From the NCBI GenBank assembly GCA_963662175.1, contig OY759225.1, positions 15,245,601 to 15,309,600 of the forward strand: a DNA stretch of 64,000 nt, written 5' to 3'. The translations under genes were made by a program, and so were the position numbers. Of the stretch, positions 63,785 through 64,000 are shown piece after piece (positions within the stretch are counted from its first letter, which is position 1; every line of letters begins with the position of its first letter). Source of the DNA: Aradus depressus (lineage: Eukaryota; Arthropoda; Insecta; Hemiptera; Aradidae). The notes beneath the pieces are model-generated. The model was not told the origin of the DNA. It made no database searches and worked only from the letters and a program-made list of their open reading frames with translations.

Positions 63785-64000
63785 TTTTATTTTTGACCAG
63801 AACCGGTTTTCAACTCGTACAACGTCATCATCAGTGGTATATCTATGATAGAACAAATATAATATACAAATAATGAAAAGTATAAATCTTAAAGCATTAG
63901 CGTACAGAGTAACAAAATAAACAGTTACTTATTCCACCCATACAGCGTAGCGGTTAAAGGATAACTGGCATATCTCAAAGAGGTGGGGATAGCTTTGTTT
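63785..64000 (-). mobile_element. Penelope-like element family P3, copy 3 (cut by window end)
   Basis: It matches 14484-14680: TTATTTTTGACCAGAACCGG, TCATCATCAGTGG, GCGTAGCGGTTAAAGGATAA-type wording and CATATCTCAAAGAGG. It continues beyond the window. Confidence 0.7.
63796..63838 (-). ncRNA. Hammerhead-ribozyme-like fold in a P3 repeat
   Basis: Read on the minus strand: stem I ACCA (63838-63835) with TGGT (63799-63796); core CTGATGA (63834-63828); a weak stem II (GAC/GTT) after one extra T; GAA then the 4-bp self-complementary stem III AACC/GGTT (63808-63801); C at the cleavage position (63800). In the 14484 copy stem I is GCCA/TGGT, so a pair changes from A-U to G-U without loss. Stem II is the doubtful part. 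Confidence 0.45.

Overview
The window is eukaryotic, AT-rich and packed with repeats. It looks like arthropod, most probably insect, nuclear DNA, for three reasons: a spliced gene of the secreted DNA/RNA non-specific endonuclease (dsRNase-like) family; R1-like, Jockey-like, Penelope-like, mariner, PIF/Harbinger, hAT and Helitron remnants together; and a tRNA-derived SINE whose tail is a (CCTAA)n pentamer. The species cannot be named from the sequence. There is no bacterial operon structure, CRISPR array, rRNA or convincing free-standing tRNA gene.

One host gene is well supported. Four exons on the plus strand (53188-53427, 60107-60253, 60523-60750, 62414-62797) stay open for 331 codons, have GT/AG borders, and are separated only by phase-0 introns. 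The product resembles insect non-specific nucleases over the whole visible length, but the catalytic RGH motif reads RLV and the metal-binding Asn and following Glu positions are also replaced. It is probably a catalytically dead nuclease relative. The 5' exon(s) are missing or uncertain; 48048-48135 encodes a signal-peptide-like segment but ends in the wrong phase. The introns are full of transposons, one SINE ends 30 bp before the exon at 53188, and the last exon sits between inverted repeats that copy its own 3' end.

The rest is layered mobile DNA. 1-24 kb: LINE 3' ends, a palindromic repeat (family B), a dispersed ~0.8 kb element with ~85-bp inverted ends (family A), SINE-1 copies, a hAT-like MITE with 8-bp duplications, a Helitron helicase remnant and a 48-bp minisatellite. 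24-36 kb: a Harbinger remnant, more MITEs, a 55-bp satellite apparently grown out of a family A end, an inverted (twin-primed) LINE and an exact 277-bp tandem duplication. 36-48 kb: SINE-1 split by a Penelope-like unit, a Tc1/mariner-like element holding both another SINE and a MITE, and two Penelope-like elements with decayed GIY-YIG endonuclease reading frames inside inverted terminal repeats. 48-64 kb: the nuclease-like gene with its repeat-filled introns, a mariner, a Harbinger with a matching empty site, a ~0.8 kb palindrome and an R1-like LINE.

The most interesting signals are the dead nuclease-like gene, hammerhead-ribozyme-like folds in the Penelope-like repeats (best at 46665-46710 and 63796-63838), a group of MITEs with TCGTCG...CGACGA ends supported by an empty site, and a LINE 3' hairpin with a compensatory base change. 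Family labels A-E are local names used only here.
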